Below, piece after piece: positions 24,271-37,000 of a stretch of 64,000 bases of DNA. Made by a program: the position numbers and the translations under genes. The notes beneath the pieces were generated by a model that was not told the DNA's origin, did no database searches, and saw only the letters and a program-made list of their open reading frames with translations. Source of the stretch: Papilionanthe hookeriana x Papilionanthe teres. Its lineage: Eukaryota; Streptophyta; Magnoliopsida; Asparagales; Orchidaceae. The DNA is taken from NCBI GenBank assembly GCA_022702705.1, contig CM040433.1, positions 19,910,682-19,974,681 of the forward strand. Direction: 5' to 3'. Every line of letters begins with the position of its first letter. Position 1 is the first letter of the stretch.

Positions 24271-25484
24271 GCACGATATGTGTCTCAGGCTTGGCTTGTG
24301 TTCGGCTCGTTCGAGATTGACTCGGCTCAAAATCGGCTCGTGTTTGAAATGACTCGTGAACAGTGTGTTCGTGTTCGGCTCGAAAAACTCATTCGTGTTC
24401 GTTTTCAGCTCGAAATTGGCTCATTAGAATATAAAATTATTTAAAAAAAAATTAATTAAGAAATTTTCGAAAAAAAAAACAGTTTAAATTTATAGTTTAA
24501 TACCGACAAATTTCAATAATAAATTTCATGAAACATAGATTAACTAAATAAATTTCAAATAAAATTTTACACAAAGAATATTATTTTCTTTTATACAAGT
24601 TTTGCATAATAATAACTTTATTACAAATTTTATAATTTAGAAATTAAGCAAGAATACAAAAATACAAATAAAATCTCAAATAAAAATTAAGATATGAAAA
24701 ATAATTTTATTGAATATTTCAATAAAAATTACATTTAATTTTTACATAAAACTAAAAAAAATAAAAAATACATGAAATTTAAAGGATGGCTTTGAAATTT
24801 ATATGACGACTTTGACGATCCAATGATGATAGGGTCCTGGGGAAGTTTGGAAACGGAGGAACCGCCGTCGAGAATTCCGATGACCTGAAATGGAACCAAA
24901 ATTATTAATATTATTTTAAAAAAAATACAAAATAAGAACCAATTTATTACACATTTTATAATTAACAAACTAAACAAGAGTACATAATCCCAGTGGCAAA
25001 GGTAGCAATGGTTACCTAAGAGTATCATGGTTATCCCAAGATGCCACATCATCACCATAGGAAGCATATGGATCTCTTTATTGGCCAGGTGCACCTGATG
25101 GCCACAATGATGGCCACAATGTAAATCATCATTAATGCCCTCAAACATTCTTGATCATAAATGAAGCAAATGGCAGCACACTAGTACAAATTATGTATAT
25201 CAACATCTAGATGATTACAAAATAAAAGGTCCCATAAGTTTTCTTTCTGGAGACATCAAATTTCCATGGAGAGTGAAGAACCTGAGATGGAAAATAGCAT
25301 TGCTTGTAGCAACTAGCGAGCAAGATCATCAAGTACATCAGACGTATGGATCCCATAATTCTCTCCAACTCTATTCTTAAAGGTACAAATGCCAACATAT
25401 TTGAAAACAACATGCAACAGGGATCCATGAAAGAGAACAGCTGTATAAATCCTGTACACTGCAAAAACATAAACATCAACTAAA

Positions 25485-25625
25485 TTTATACCATCTGAGT
25501 TCAAATCTGTCTGAGTTCAGTCTCAGCATTCACATGTTCTCAAAAAAATTTAACATATACATACGATCTGAGTTCAGTCTCAGCAACTAAACATATACAT
25601 ACCATCTGAGTTCAGTCTCAGCATC
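25485..25625 (+). repeat. Repeats of ATCTGAGTTCAGTCTCAGCA
   Basis: Three near-identical copies of ATCTGAGTTCAGTCTCAGCA plus a shorter one, spaced by ACATATACATAC-type sequence. Confidence 0.8.
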
Positions 25626-25734
25626 TTTTGGCAATCGTACAGGGACCAATCCAAAAAGGGTTATAAAGCAGAAACTAAGACATTGAAATGGGGGAGGAAA
25701 TGCAAATCTGAAGCTCAAATGCACTGCTGCGGCG

Positions 25735-26090
25735 ACTCATGGAAGCAGTGGTTACTCTCAAGCCGTACATATACATACACATATACATACACATATACAT
25801 ACATGTATATTTATATCAACCCACCCACATCGCCCTTGCAAGAGAACAAGATCGATGAAGCAACTTGGCTACTGGATAGCAACAAAGATTGCCTTCCATG
25901 TTGAATTTAAACATCATCACCATGGATGATCACTCAGCTCCACTTTAAAGAGCCTAGGGACTAACTTAGCACTTTACTTAAAAACAAATACACCAACCGG
26001 TGATTCATGAAAGCAGTGGTTACTCTCAAGCCGTACATATACATACACATATACATACATGTATATTTATATCAACCCACCCACACACGA
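25735..26090 (+). repeat. About 90-bp direct repeat in two copies
   Basis: The stretch with GAAGCAGTGGTTACTCTCAA, TACATACACATA units and ATATCAACCCACCCACA occurs at 25735-25830 and again at 26001-26087. The copies differ in the number of CATATA units. Confidence 0.85.
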
Positions 26091-26730
26091 GCGCGCAAAT
26101 AAATAACAATCAAACAGAATTGAGGCAACTTTCTAGTAAGCCAATGAGAAAGTTGCTAAAAAAGAATTTCAGTACAAATGGTGCTAATTAATTCATCGAG
26201 CATTCGAGTGCACTGGTGCATTTACAGCATTCATCATAATTCAAGATGTTCTATTCTAATTTCCACAGCATTCATCATAAATGGATAAAAAATGAAAATT
26301 TACATCATGCCCCACAATTCTTATGTACTTCTAACACTCAAATTTTGATATTTACATTTATAACACTTTGGTAAATATGAGTTTTGAAGTACAAAATTTT
26401 GCAATCCCAAAACCTGCACTAGTCATACAATATGAAATGCTTAGCCTAAAATTCAGATATGCAAATACATAAGAGTTAATTGGTATTTATGTGAACTTTC
26501 CTGAAGTATTATATATCAGCATAAGACTTCTGTAAAGCTGGAATGTAAGTCTTTTGCATAAACAATACTTATTTTGAATAAAGTCATCAAAATGGAGAGT
26601 AAGTTTAAGAAGGGGTAAGGGCTGAGAGCATGCCTTTAGTGCAAATAGTACAAAAATATCCCAACAAGAGGCAGTGAACAACATAACAAGTGACAATAAT
26701 CATCACAACAAGAGGCACTAATCATCTGAG

Positions 26731-26956
26731 ACAACTTTTTATATTGTTATCTTAAAATGGTTGCAAACAGGTGTTGCCCTCCAAAATTAAGAGTAACAAT
26801 AATCATGTCAGGAAACTTTTTATATTGTTATCTTAAAATGGTTGCAAACTTGTGTTGTCTTCTAAAATTAAGAGTAACAATAATTATCTTAGGCAACTTT
26901 TTATATTCTTATCTTAAAATGGTTGCAAACATATGTTGCCTTCCAAAATGAAGAAG
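26731..26956 (+). repeat. 81-bp tandem repeat, about 2.8 copies
   Basis: The phrase TTATCTTAAAATGGTTGCAA recurs with an exact 81-bp period, each copy continuing into AAAATTAAGAGTAACAATAA. 81 is divisible by three, which explains the 64-codon ORF here; it is not a gene. Confidence 0.88.
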
Positions 26957-28129
26957 ATAAATAATTCGAAATGAGAAAACATTTAAATGAATAAACATGT
27001 GTGCAAAAAACCTTTGCACACATCAGTTGAATATGATTGCATAACACCCTTTGTAACTATTTTAAATGTAAACTACAATTTCTTTAACTCTTATTATAAA
27101 AGCCTTTAGCAATTCCAGAACTAGTCACAATTGTCTCCAGCCATGCACAACACCAAGAAGCAAATGGTCCCCATATTGGACCAGCTAAATGGGTAGCCCA
27201 GAAGAAAAGAGAGCCAGCAGTTTGTTTTAGCAAAAATAGGTTCAAGTAATGACTAGTAACAGTGAACTTTATGAATTACATACATCCTTAATAACAACTT
27301 AATCCACATTTTAGCTGCACAAGTAGGCTTAACTATGCTTCTATACCAAAACTTGCATGATAATAATGATGTTTATCATTACTATTATAAGCAGGATAAT
27401 AATTGATGAGCATATACGACTGAGAAAAAGTATACAAACGACTGAGGAGGTACAATAAAATTCTAATTGTAGCTAAATGCCTCCTTAAAATGGTGGTTTT
27501 CTGATTATTCAGTAATCAAGCAATCATCATTTCAAAGTGCAGATTTAATTGGGGACAACAGTATTACTCAAATAAGATGGTTCTTGCAGTATTTCTCAAT
27601 CAAAAAAAGTAAAAAGCAAAAACATCTTGTCATCCCCATGCAAATAGAGAGATGTCCAAGGTAACCATCCTTTGAGAAATACATTTGAGTTAGAGAAAGT
27701 AAAGAAGAGATGAGTTGAAAACTTTTGTCACTTCTCCTCTCAAACAACACATATGACAGCCCGAGAAAGATATATTTAAACCTTCCACTTTTTCAAATAG
27801 CAAAGAAATTGGTCCCAAAAAGTGACATTAAAACCTTTCAAACAGTAAAATTAAAGGCCAGTTATATTTTATGTTTGACCATTAGCCAGCAAGAGTAAAA
27901 TTTCAGTTGACAACAAGATACTCCTGCTATTGAAACATTAATAAAATAAGAAATTGCAAGTAAATGATTCCAAAAAAGCCATCAACAACAAACAACTTCA
28001 TAGTTTGACATTCAGCTTCAATAAATGATCTAGAACATTTTTTTTAACTGCAACAAAGAAATAAAGAATTTAAGGCAAGACATTCAGCTTCAATAAATGC
28101 TCTTCCAAAGTTATGCATAAATATAACAA

Positions 28130-28355
28130 GCTATCCCTGTATCGATAGCCGAACCAAGCAAGAAACGCTTAACCCTGTATCGATAGCCGAACGACATCAC
28201 AAATGCTTAACCATCATGGAAAGATAAGAGAAGAGCATGGCTCTGTATCCGTATGCATAAACGCTTAACTATGCTTAAACCATGTATCTGTATGAATAAC
28301 AGCAGGTAGCAACAAACGCTTAACTATGCTTAAAGCCTTAAACCATGTATCAATA
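28130..28355 (+). repeat. Irregular repeats of CTGTATCGATAGCCGAAC and CGCTTAACTATGCTTAAA
   Basis: Short imperfect direct repeats near the right end of the second hAT element. Confidence 0.6.
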
Positions 28356-29232
28356 TGAATCACCGCACAAAAAAAAAAATCTAAAAAAAATCTAAAGGAA
28401 ATGTAAGAAAATGCAAGATTTCTCTGCCAAAACCCTACAAAGCTAGGTTTCATTCAAAAAACCCAGATAGATCTAAAAGAAATTTAAGAAAACTTAAGAT
28501 AGGAGACGAATCGAAGATAAATATGAAATATTAGAGAAAATATACTCAGAGATAACACCTAGTAGGCGAACAAGCAACCAATGAACCAAGCAAGAAGATC
28601 GAGCAATCAAGCAAGAACACCGAACAATCGAGCCACACTATCCTAGTAGAATAGAAGTAGATGTTAGCGCAAGAACACGGACGACAGACCGTAAGCCGTC
28701 GCGACCGAAATGGCTTCGAGAGATCAGAGAAGACGAGAAGAGTATAAGAGGAAACGAGAGAGGCAAGCGCAGCCGAACCCTAGAAGTTTCGAGAGGCGAA
28801 AAGAGGCGAATGGGGATTGGGAGGCGGTTAGGGTTTTAAGATTATTAGATATATTATAATTATATAACTTATATTTTAATTTTATATAAACATATAATAT
28901 TTAATAAGTAATATTAATAATATTATTATTAATTTCTTATATATTATAATCAGATTTAATTTTATAAAATATGCTTATTTATTTTTAAAAATTTTAATTA
29001 CTTAAAATTTATAATATTTAATTTTATGAATATTTATTATATTATTTATTTTTGAGCCAATTCGAGCCGAACAAGAGCGAACAAACAGTTGTTCGTGTTC
29101 AGCTCGTTTCCATTTCGAGCTTACAAGCTTGTTCGTGTTCGGCTCGTAGACTTAACGAACGAGCCGAACACGTGCTACTTAACGAGTTGAACACGAGTTG
29201 TTCCTGAACAACTAGCCAAATTGACAGCCCTA

Positions 29233-30353
29233 TGGGCTCGCACGTGTCTGGATCGTCTACACCCCCATGTAACTCACCTAATAGGTGCTTGGTGATAAAT
29301 TACAAGATTCGTTAATTTTGAGCCGAAAAGCATTTTATACTATTAAGCCATGGAATGATGTAGGTGCATTATCATGCATTCTAAGGCAATAGCAATGCAA
29401 GTAATACATATTAAAAGTCCTGAAAATTGGGCCCAAATATCTTGAACGATAGTTGATCACGATAGACTTTATAACCATCAAAGTTTCTCTAGATAACTAT
29501 AACATATCTTATTAATTAAAATTTATATTGCTCTCATCTTAAAATAGTATAGCTAATATAGTTCCTCTTAATTATAATTATGCTAACATTTCGTGGCTCA
29601 GTTTTTCTTAACGAAAATTAATGGTGTTCCAATCCAAATGGTCTTGGTTGGTTCCAAATCTATAAAATTGGGCCAAAACATATATATATATATTTATATA
29701 TATATATATATACACGTGTATGAATATTAATATTGTATACAAGAGTGTAGTAAATTTACCTTAAACTCTACTGAAACTTCTAAATATATATACACATTAG
29801 TATTCTCAATTTGATTTCGACAACGTTACTTCGGCTTGTAACAACCACAAATAATATATATAATTTCCTTAATGTTGAACCGAAGTTCCACCTGAAAGTG
29901 AAGAACGAATATAAACAGCATTTAGATACATAATCAGAAATATTATTTAGGGATAATTACATCTAGGGCACCCAAACTATTGCTATTTATATATCAAGCA
30001 AGAACCTAGGTGAATTTTTGAAGTATGCATTAAAGCCTATCACGATCAAATCATTGTGAATTCGATAAAAAAAATTGAAATATATGAGTTGGGATTTTAT
30101 CATGAACTTTGATATTTGAGAGAGGATTGAAAAATACCTATCACCATTTACATGCATATCACACAAATTTTTAATATCACATGAGTATAAGATTTTTACT
30201 TTCTTTTAAATAAAATACAACTTTTATTTTTTTCATGTATACATATATATCCACCAAGCGAAAAATATGCAAGTTTAGGTCTTAAATATGTAAATAGTTT
30301 AAAATTATAGGAAAATTATATACATGTCACTCACGAACTATGAATTTACATAT
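29233..30353. other. Intergenic AT-rich sequence with MITE remnants
   Basis: A (TA)n run is at 29683-29711. Between 30240 and 30320, GCAAGTTTAGGTCTTAAATA and TACATGTCACTCAC are recognisable arms of the CCACCCAATT MITE family, but no complete copy remains. No gene recognised. Confidence 0.5.
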
Positions 30354-30378
30354 TATATATATATATATATATATATAA

Positions 30379-32331
30379 TGGCGGCGAGCTCTGCTGGGTT
30401 TCGCCTGAGCGTTAAACCTCCGGCTTCACTCCATCATCCCCGTCGCTTTTGCATTTCGTCGGCTTTGTCGTTGTTGGCTGTGTTCGCTAGTTGCGTCGTC
30501 GGTTGTGTTGGATGCGTCGTGCCGAGCCTTCGTCTTCGGTCGTCTAGTGCGTCTTCGTCGCAGACTGCGGCTGGCTTCGTCACTCCAGCGCGTAGCCGAG
30601 CTTTCCTCCTCGGTCGCAGATTACGCCTACTGTGACATCGTTTGCACGTGAGGTCTGTTTTGGTAGAGAGTGTTCTGCTTCGCTCCCTGCAAGCAGAGCT
30701 CTCCAGTCCCGCACGCCGACCTGACGCTCCTCTTCCGCTTTGAGTCGTAGTTTCCTGCTGCAATTCCCTCGGTGGAGTTTGCGCAGCCGCAACAATAGCC
30801 TCGGGGCGTTCTTACGCCGCCACCCTCGCTGGTGATAACCTCGCCCACGCCCCATCACGTTCGAATATGTGCCCGCAGAGATACCACGATGCATTCGCGC
30901 AAGGAGTTGAAATCAGGTTTCTCAAGAAAGCATCTCGTAAAGACGGCAAACCTACAATCTTTCTCACAAAGGACGAGATCTCCACCCCAGCTGCACTCTG
31001 CCGGCTGTTTCTAGTAGGTAAGTTCCTCTACGGTAACCCTAAACTTGAACTGATTCAAAAGGAATTTGAGCAAATGAAGCTGAATGGAAGTTGGAAGATT
31101 GGTAGATTGGATGGTCGGCATATTCTCGTCCAGTTATCTGATGATGAAGACTACACCCAAGTGTTTGCTAGAAGAATCCTTTGAATAGACAATCGGGTGA
31201 TGAAGGATTTGAAATGGACGGTGGATTCTGACCATCATACTGAACCTCTCATCATTCTTGTTTAGCTATGCTTCTCAGATTTGCAGGTCCACCTTTACGA
31301 TCAAGAGCTCTTATTTACTTTCGCGAAGGTATATGACACCACTCAAAACTGATACGCCTACAGTGAATCTGACTCGGTCTTCTGAAGCTAGAATATTGAT
31401 AGAAAGGGATATTACGTTACCTTTTCCGATAGAGATATTGATTGGCACACAATATCAGGGATTTTGGCAACCAGCAGAATTTGAACAGATACCTCTTTAC
31501 TGCACCCACTGCCGTATGTTTGGACCCTCTCTTTCTTAGTGTTACCATCTGCATCTGAATCTAAAACCTCCAAGTACAAATGTTACTAGGTCTGCCCCAC
31601 TTCACACCTGTCCCTCTTCCGCTCCAGAACGCTCTCCACAGACTACTGAAACCTTGGCTGCCACGATGCCACCTCTCCCTCCCACTACCAGAGACAATAC
31701 TGTTACTGTTCTTCCGACTGATGTTTTGGCTGATAGTTCAGTTGGGCCTCCTACAGATTCTATCACTGTTGAAAACAATACTGCAGGATCCTTTCCTCCA
31801 AAAGATATTCTTCGGTCCGATAATCAGAAAATCATAGCAGCTTCACATCCTCAGGAAGCGTCAGTTGGAGAGGAGACATGCTTTACACCTCTTCAGAATG
31901 AGAATGTTGGTACTGTCAGCCAGGAGCAAGGGGCTCATCCTTCACTACATGCCTGACAAACTGTTGACCGCACTGATCAGATGAGCCAGTCTTCGGTGGA
32001 GGAATGACAGGTTTATACATATAGGAGTAAAAAGAAGAATGGAGGCACACCCCCGCTTGGGATCTTAATGGATGATACTTTAGTTACTTCGGGGAATGAC
32101 ACGACACTCAACAATCTGTTAGCTGGCTCCGTTACTAGAACCAGAGGCAGAGGCAGGACCAAGCTGGCTCGCCCCTAGCAACTTGTTTTCTGCGTGTTTT
32201 TTAACTTTTAGAGTCTTATCTGTGTCTTATCTTTCTTAGAATGTTTAGGGTGTATGGGTAGGGCACCTTTTTTGGGTCCTCTCATACACCTTTATGTACC
32301 TCTTTCAATTTTAATAAAATTGGCCCTTTGG

Positions 32332-32337
<6 letters not shown>
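30379..32337 (+). pseudogene. LINE ORF1 (DUF4283/zinc-knuckle Gag-like), ORF2 absent
   Basis: A GC-rich leader (30379-30830) runs into a coding stretch containing GKPTIFLTKDEI, LVGKFLYGNPKLELI and LDGRHILVQLSDDEDY, the pattern of the DUF4283 domain of plant L1-type ORF1 proteins. LKTDTPTVNLTRSSEARILI, GFWQPAEFEQIPLYCTHCRM (start of a CCHC knuckle) and a Ser/Thr/Pro-rich tail ending RTRGRGRTKLARP at about 32176 follow. At least four stops (about 31182, 31263, 31537, 31954) and a frameshift near 31333 break it. A T-rich 3' UTR with AATAAAATTGGCCC ends in (TA)n. No endonuclease or reverse transcriptase lies between ORF1 and the 3' end, so this is an ORF1-only deletion derivative. ORF1 proteins bind the LINE RNA. 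Confidence 0.75.

Positions 32338-32378
<41 letters not shown>
32338..32378. repeat. (TA)n microsatellite at the LINE 3' end
   Basis: About 20 TA units directly after TTTTAATA at the LINE 3' end, where a poly(A) tail would be expected. Confidence 0.85.
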
Positions 32379-32380
<2 letters not shown>

Positions 32381-32446
32381 ATATGTCAACAAAATATATC
32401 ATTCATTAATCATGCCCAAAAGATATAAAATACAAGTATAGGGCCC

Positions 32447-33020
32447 CAAGGTTACCACCTAATAAATGGCAGACCAAGGTTATCCTCATTCAAAAGAACT
32501 TTCAAAATAGGAATGGGAGTACAATCCACAATTAAGATACCAATAACATCATTTTTTGCAAGCCAAACCACACCTTGGTTACCTTCTCGATGGATGTGAG
32601 TCCAAATAACTGAGCAGTGTTGAGTGAATTTAAGAATTTTGTTCTTGATAACAGTGATAGACCATGGGGCAACTAAATTACCTTTCAAAACCTCCACTAA
32701 CAGTAGTGAGTTCATCTCACAGATGACAAACTTCCATTACATGTATGCAACTTTTTTTAGAGCAGAAAAAATTACCCATGCTTATGCCACAAAACTGTCA
32801 CTAGTCACACTTGGGGACTGAAAGAACAACAAACATTTCCTATCCTAGTTCCTAAAGATGACCCAGCACCAGCCCCACTACAGCTCTAACTCCCATCTGT
32901 GTTGGCCTTCATCCATGTATTACTTGGTCTCTTCCACAAGACCAGCTTCATCTTCCTTTTCCGGGAGGCTCTCACAGGAATATGGAGTGTTTGGAGCACC
33001 TCCTCGAGACTGGTGTGACT
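32447..33020 (-). pseudogene. LINE RNase H fragment, opposite strand
   Basis: Minus-strand translation gives LVLWKRPSNTWMKANTDGS (first catalytic Asp kept), a GAGAGSSLGTRIGN block, a CEMNSLLLVEVLKGN stretch (usual form C-E-x-DS, here Asn replaces Asp) and VIWTHIHREGNQGVVWLAKN (the HREGNQ signature before the final catalytic residues). Stops and shifts separate the parts. This is the RVT_3-type RNase H at the end of plant LINE ORF2. The fragment is 5'-truncated and faces the ORF1-only LINE across a (TA)n run, so the two are not one element read in one direction. Confidence 0.7.
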
Positions 33021-33046
33021 TTTTTTAAATTGCCAAAATTTATGAA

Positions 33047-33049
<3 letters not shown>

Positions 33050-33090
<41 letters not shown>
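33050..33090. repeat. (TA)n microsatellite
   Basis: About 20 uninterrupted TA units bordering the partial LTR. Confidence 0.9.
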
Positions 33091-33091
<1 letters not shown>

Positions 33092-33094
33092 ATT

Positions 33095-34050
33095 TATTTT
33101 TCTATTGAGTCACACAATTAAATACAAGTATACGTATCACTCAAGTAATACAGGACTCTAATGGAGTCCTGGTTATCGATCCCACGAGGAGGCAGTTAAT
33201 TTTATAATGTAGCACAGAAAGCACTTCATGAATCACATCACAATTGCAAGTATTTACTAATATTAAAAGAGAAACAAACAGTTGCAGTTACTAATTCTAC
33301 CAAAGTACGTTCTAACTTTCTAACAAGTTAACTAACACAAGACTAAATTTATAACAAAAGTTTAATTGTAAGAAATAATCTTCCCCCTCTCCAATAATAA
33401 TGTGATGATTTAGTGATATAGATCAGTGATGCAAATGTATTGTGCCAAATAGGAGCATTCCTATTATTTACCCTCTTCCAAGCATATAAAGAACATTGGC
33501 TAATCCTAAGTTCAGTCCCCAAATCCGTAGTTAGGCTGGGAGGATACTAGCTCTCACTCCAGAGCTCCCACTTCCCTTCCCCTGAAGGATAACTCTCGCT
33601 TTAGTTTCCAAACCCTAGGACCAAATTGGGGATTTTAGCCTGTCACTCTAAAATCTTCAATTCTACGCCCATCAAAATATATTTCCCTATTTATTTGCAC
33701 TCAACCCCCATGAACTTCATCACTCATTCATGGACCTTGAATGTGAATTTGTTGTGGAACTCATAATCCTTTCAGAAACCTATGTTTCCCAACAAGTTTT
33801 AACAATTTAATTGGCCAGTTCAGAAACTAAATGAATTACGAAGAGAAAAGGTCATCACAAATTCTCCATAATAAATTGGCACATCATTTCCATATCACAA
33901 CATCAACACATCACACGAAAAGGAGGAAGACAAAGAAATCTACTCAAGACTCATGAGGAAAAGATGACAAAAGATAGATTTTATATATAAAAACAACGTC
34001 ATACAAACAGAGTAAAGAAAAGACAACTTATCTCAAACTCTGAATTGCAA
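33095..34050 (-). repeat. Partial Athila-like LTR
   Basis: It aligns with 56350-57260 of the right LTR in the same orientation: AAGTATACGTATC, GATCCCACGAGGAG, ATTGTGCCAAATAGGAGCAT, AAAGAACATTGGCTAAT, CAATTCTACGCCC, TTTATTTGCACT, GTTTTAACAATTTAATTGGC and ACTTATCTCAAA. The U3 part with the palindromes and TATA box and the very end with TCA are missing. It is either a truncated solo LTR or the residue of a deleted element. It is more diverged from the other two LTRs than a recent insertion would be. Confidence 0.7.
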
Positions 34051-37000
34051 ATTCCAAAAAACTTTTGGTTCCTCTTTTATATTCAAGTTTCCATTTGAGT
34101 TTAGTTATCCACATTTTATTCATTTTTAAAAGAGAAAAATTATAATAACTATTAGTAACTGAATGCACCGTACTAAATTACCAAAGCAAAATTGATTCAT
34201 TTTAAATCTGTTGATAACCCTACATTTGAGAATATTTTAATTTGACTTAAGAATTTTATGTGTTTTTTTTTTTTTGCTCATTTAAAATTATCTGCACCAA
34301 ATATGATTCTTGCTAATAATTTGATTTTATCCTTTACATTGGAAAAATAATCAATAAAATGGATATGTTTGAATGGAAATAATAATAGTTCTAATGTCTA
34401 CTTTAAAATTTTTCATTAAAAGGTTTATTTAAAATAAAATAGAAACTATGATAATATGCAGTAAAAAATGATGTGAGCATTTTCCTCTCCAAAAGTGAAT
34501 TAAACCTTGTACAAATTAAATTTATGACAACATAGTTTACCTAAAATACTCATATAATAGAAATTTCTAATGAGAGAAAAAGATAAATTTATTTAAGGAC
34601 TATAACATCATTCAATAGATTCCTTCCACACCATTTAAAACAAATAAAGCAAAATAAAAAAAATGTAAATTCTTGCAAAACTCTCTAGGTTCATTTATTA
34701 TAATAAAAGGTCATTTCCAGATAGTAACTCACATTTAGAGGTCCTATGTATGTAAATATTAAAGTTTAGGTGTTAGATATATAAATAAATCACAATTGAG
34801 TGGTATATAAGTGAATCTTCATTAAATAATGTCAATGACAACACTCAAAATGCAATTTAAAATCATTATAAAGAACAACTGTTGCAAGCTTCTAGTAGAA
34901 AAGAGAGTACAAATGAACTAAATACCACATAAAAAGAATGAAAGGTTACAACTTAATACAAGTAGGAGGAGACATCCAAATATGTGAGGCATGGTTTGAG
35001 GTAATAAGTAGATTTTCATTAAGATAATCCAAAATTAAGTGTGTTGGAGTAAAAAGAGGATGGGGTGACCTTCTGGAATTATTTTCACAAGATTTATGCT
35101 AATATTACATAAGTTGAAGCAAAATTGATAATACCTTATATAGAGCCTTGCTTGATGGTTATTAATATTAAAAGATATGGGGCACTTACATACATACCAC
35201 CCAATTCCTATGTATACATATCTAACATCTAAACTTTGAGTTTTACATTTATACAATCCATTTACTTAATAACACATAAAAAATAACACATTTTAACTTG
35301 AAAAAAAAAACACCTTTTCATGCATGGGTAAAGTGGCATGTATGTAAAAATTGATGTTTAGGAGTTAGATATGTAAATACATTGGAATTGAGTGGCACAT
35401 ATATATAAATCTTCCTAATTTATTTATAAGTGTTATAACTTTGGAAAAAAATAGTATTTCTGATATGAAAATAACTTTGAAAAATATGGGGATCCGCTCA
35501 CTGACAACGAACGAGAAATCCTGAAGAATTGGCTCACCAACGACTAACAGGAAAATTTTTTTGAAGAGGTGGCTCACCGACAAAGAATAGAAAAACTTAC
35601 ATGTAGTTAAATAATGCTATGATAATGCAATAATGAAGCACAACAAGCATGAAATAAATCACTGCAAAATATTTGGATTTCGTGCTATTGTGTTCTCTTA
35701 TGACAATAAAAATATCAACAATTCATGAGAATCATTTTTCTTCTTATTTTCTTAATGTTACATATCGGATTGCTCTCTTGGTTCGCAAGTCAACTTACGT
35801 AAGTAGAATTCATCACTTCCATCTGTATGAATCGTTATTAGTTTTAAAGTTTTACGAAACTAGAGTGCTATTAATACCAATTTTGAAATAGTTGCCATCA
35901 TCATGTTGACATTATCATCATTAGTTTTAGTAACGAACTTATGAACCTCAGCTTCAACAATTGTCGGGTTACATGACAGCTAGCTACACAAGCATGCATA
36001 TTATATTCATCAATACAAAAATATATAAAATACATTTTCATTATTTTCTTTAAACCTCTTATTACATGCCATCCAAGGCATGTTAATAATAATTTTGCAC
36101 GTCACCTTAATACTCATTGGCCTATGAGGTCTTCATATTACTCCCAGTACTTCATTCAATACTCAATTTTCTTAATGTGAATAATAAAATTTATTTATCA
36201 TATTTAACAAGTATTATTATTATAAGTAAAAACATGTCAAAATATAAGATTGATTTATATGTATGCATCTCTTTGAATAACTCAATTTAAACTAACCAAG
36301 AGCAGTCCTTTTGCATGCAGTCAAATTACGATTCATGTTAGGTTAGAGCAATATATTATGCAATACTTGATCAATCTTATAACAAGAGGGAATCACTATG
36401 TATGTAAGAAAATCAAAACTTGGAACTCTAATTCAAATAAAGAATGAAAATAAGAAAATCATCACTATATGATAATATGTAATATAATTATAACCAAAAT
36501 AAACCTCAAACAAAAAAGGAAAGCACATGCACGCATGTTGGAACTCAAGCTTTGCCACAACAATAGAAGTCTTGTCTTGCATGTTTCCTTATGATCAAAA
36601 GAAAACAATATATCCATGAACAATATATTATTGCATATAATAAAACTCATTTTGGTTAAGAGGTCCATCATTATAAAAAACACAAAACCTTTAATATCAA
36701 TAGAGAATTCTCATGTTTTTAATGCATTTTATGTTTAAAGCAAGATAAAATGCCAACTAGAAAATTATCATCTAATATCTTCAAATGAGGGGAATAATCA
36801 TTAGCATGCAAGCTCTTTCTCCAAGGATAAGCAATAACTATAGTCTCTACACATCATGTGTAGTGCTTTGTTGAGTTTAAACCAATGAAAAGATTCCTAG
36901 TTAATTTATGAATGATAACTCCTTGGGCATGGCTCTGAAAAATAAAACCCCATTTGATGCAATAAGATATTTAGCAAAAAGGCGAAGTTTGAAATGATGG

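Larger units (their letters stand above)
24271..29232 (-). mobile_element. Second hAT element, related to the first, no transposase seen
   Basis: The right terminus reads, on the reverse complement, TAGGGCTGTCAATTTGGCTA, a canonical end that aligns with the first element's end. The left side aligns with the first element from its GCTCGTGTTCGGCTCG array onward but lacks the outermost bases. The interiors also match near both ends (AATACATGAAATTT at about 13575 and 24770; CAAGCAAGAACACCGA-type phrases and GAGAGGCGA near 18000 and 28600-28800). No matching target duplication was found for the right-hand octamer TGGGCTCG. The middle holds only short ORFs, so it would depend on transposase from elsewhere. 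Confidence 0.7.

Noticed and set aside
25485..25625. CRISPR-like array
   Set aside because: The repeats are few, spacers are not uniform and share sequence, and the genome is a plant nuclear one.
26757..26951. 64-codon ORF
   Set aside because: It arises from an 81-bp tandem repeat whose period is a multiple of three.
24271..29240. 8-bp target duplication TGGGCTCG for the second hAT element
   Set aside because: The only similar octamers on the left are part of the GGCTCG subterminal repeats, so the match is not informative.
30434..30894. Minus-strand ORFs of 73-109 codons opposite the LINE leader
   Set aside because: Shadows in GC-rich sequence of the LINE 5' region. They lack any domain and overlap each other.
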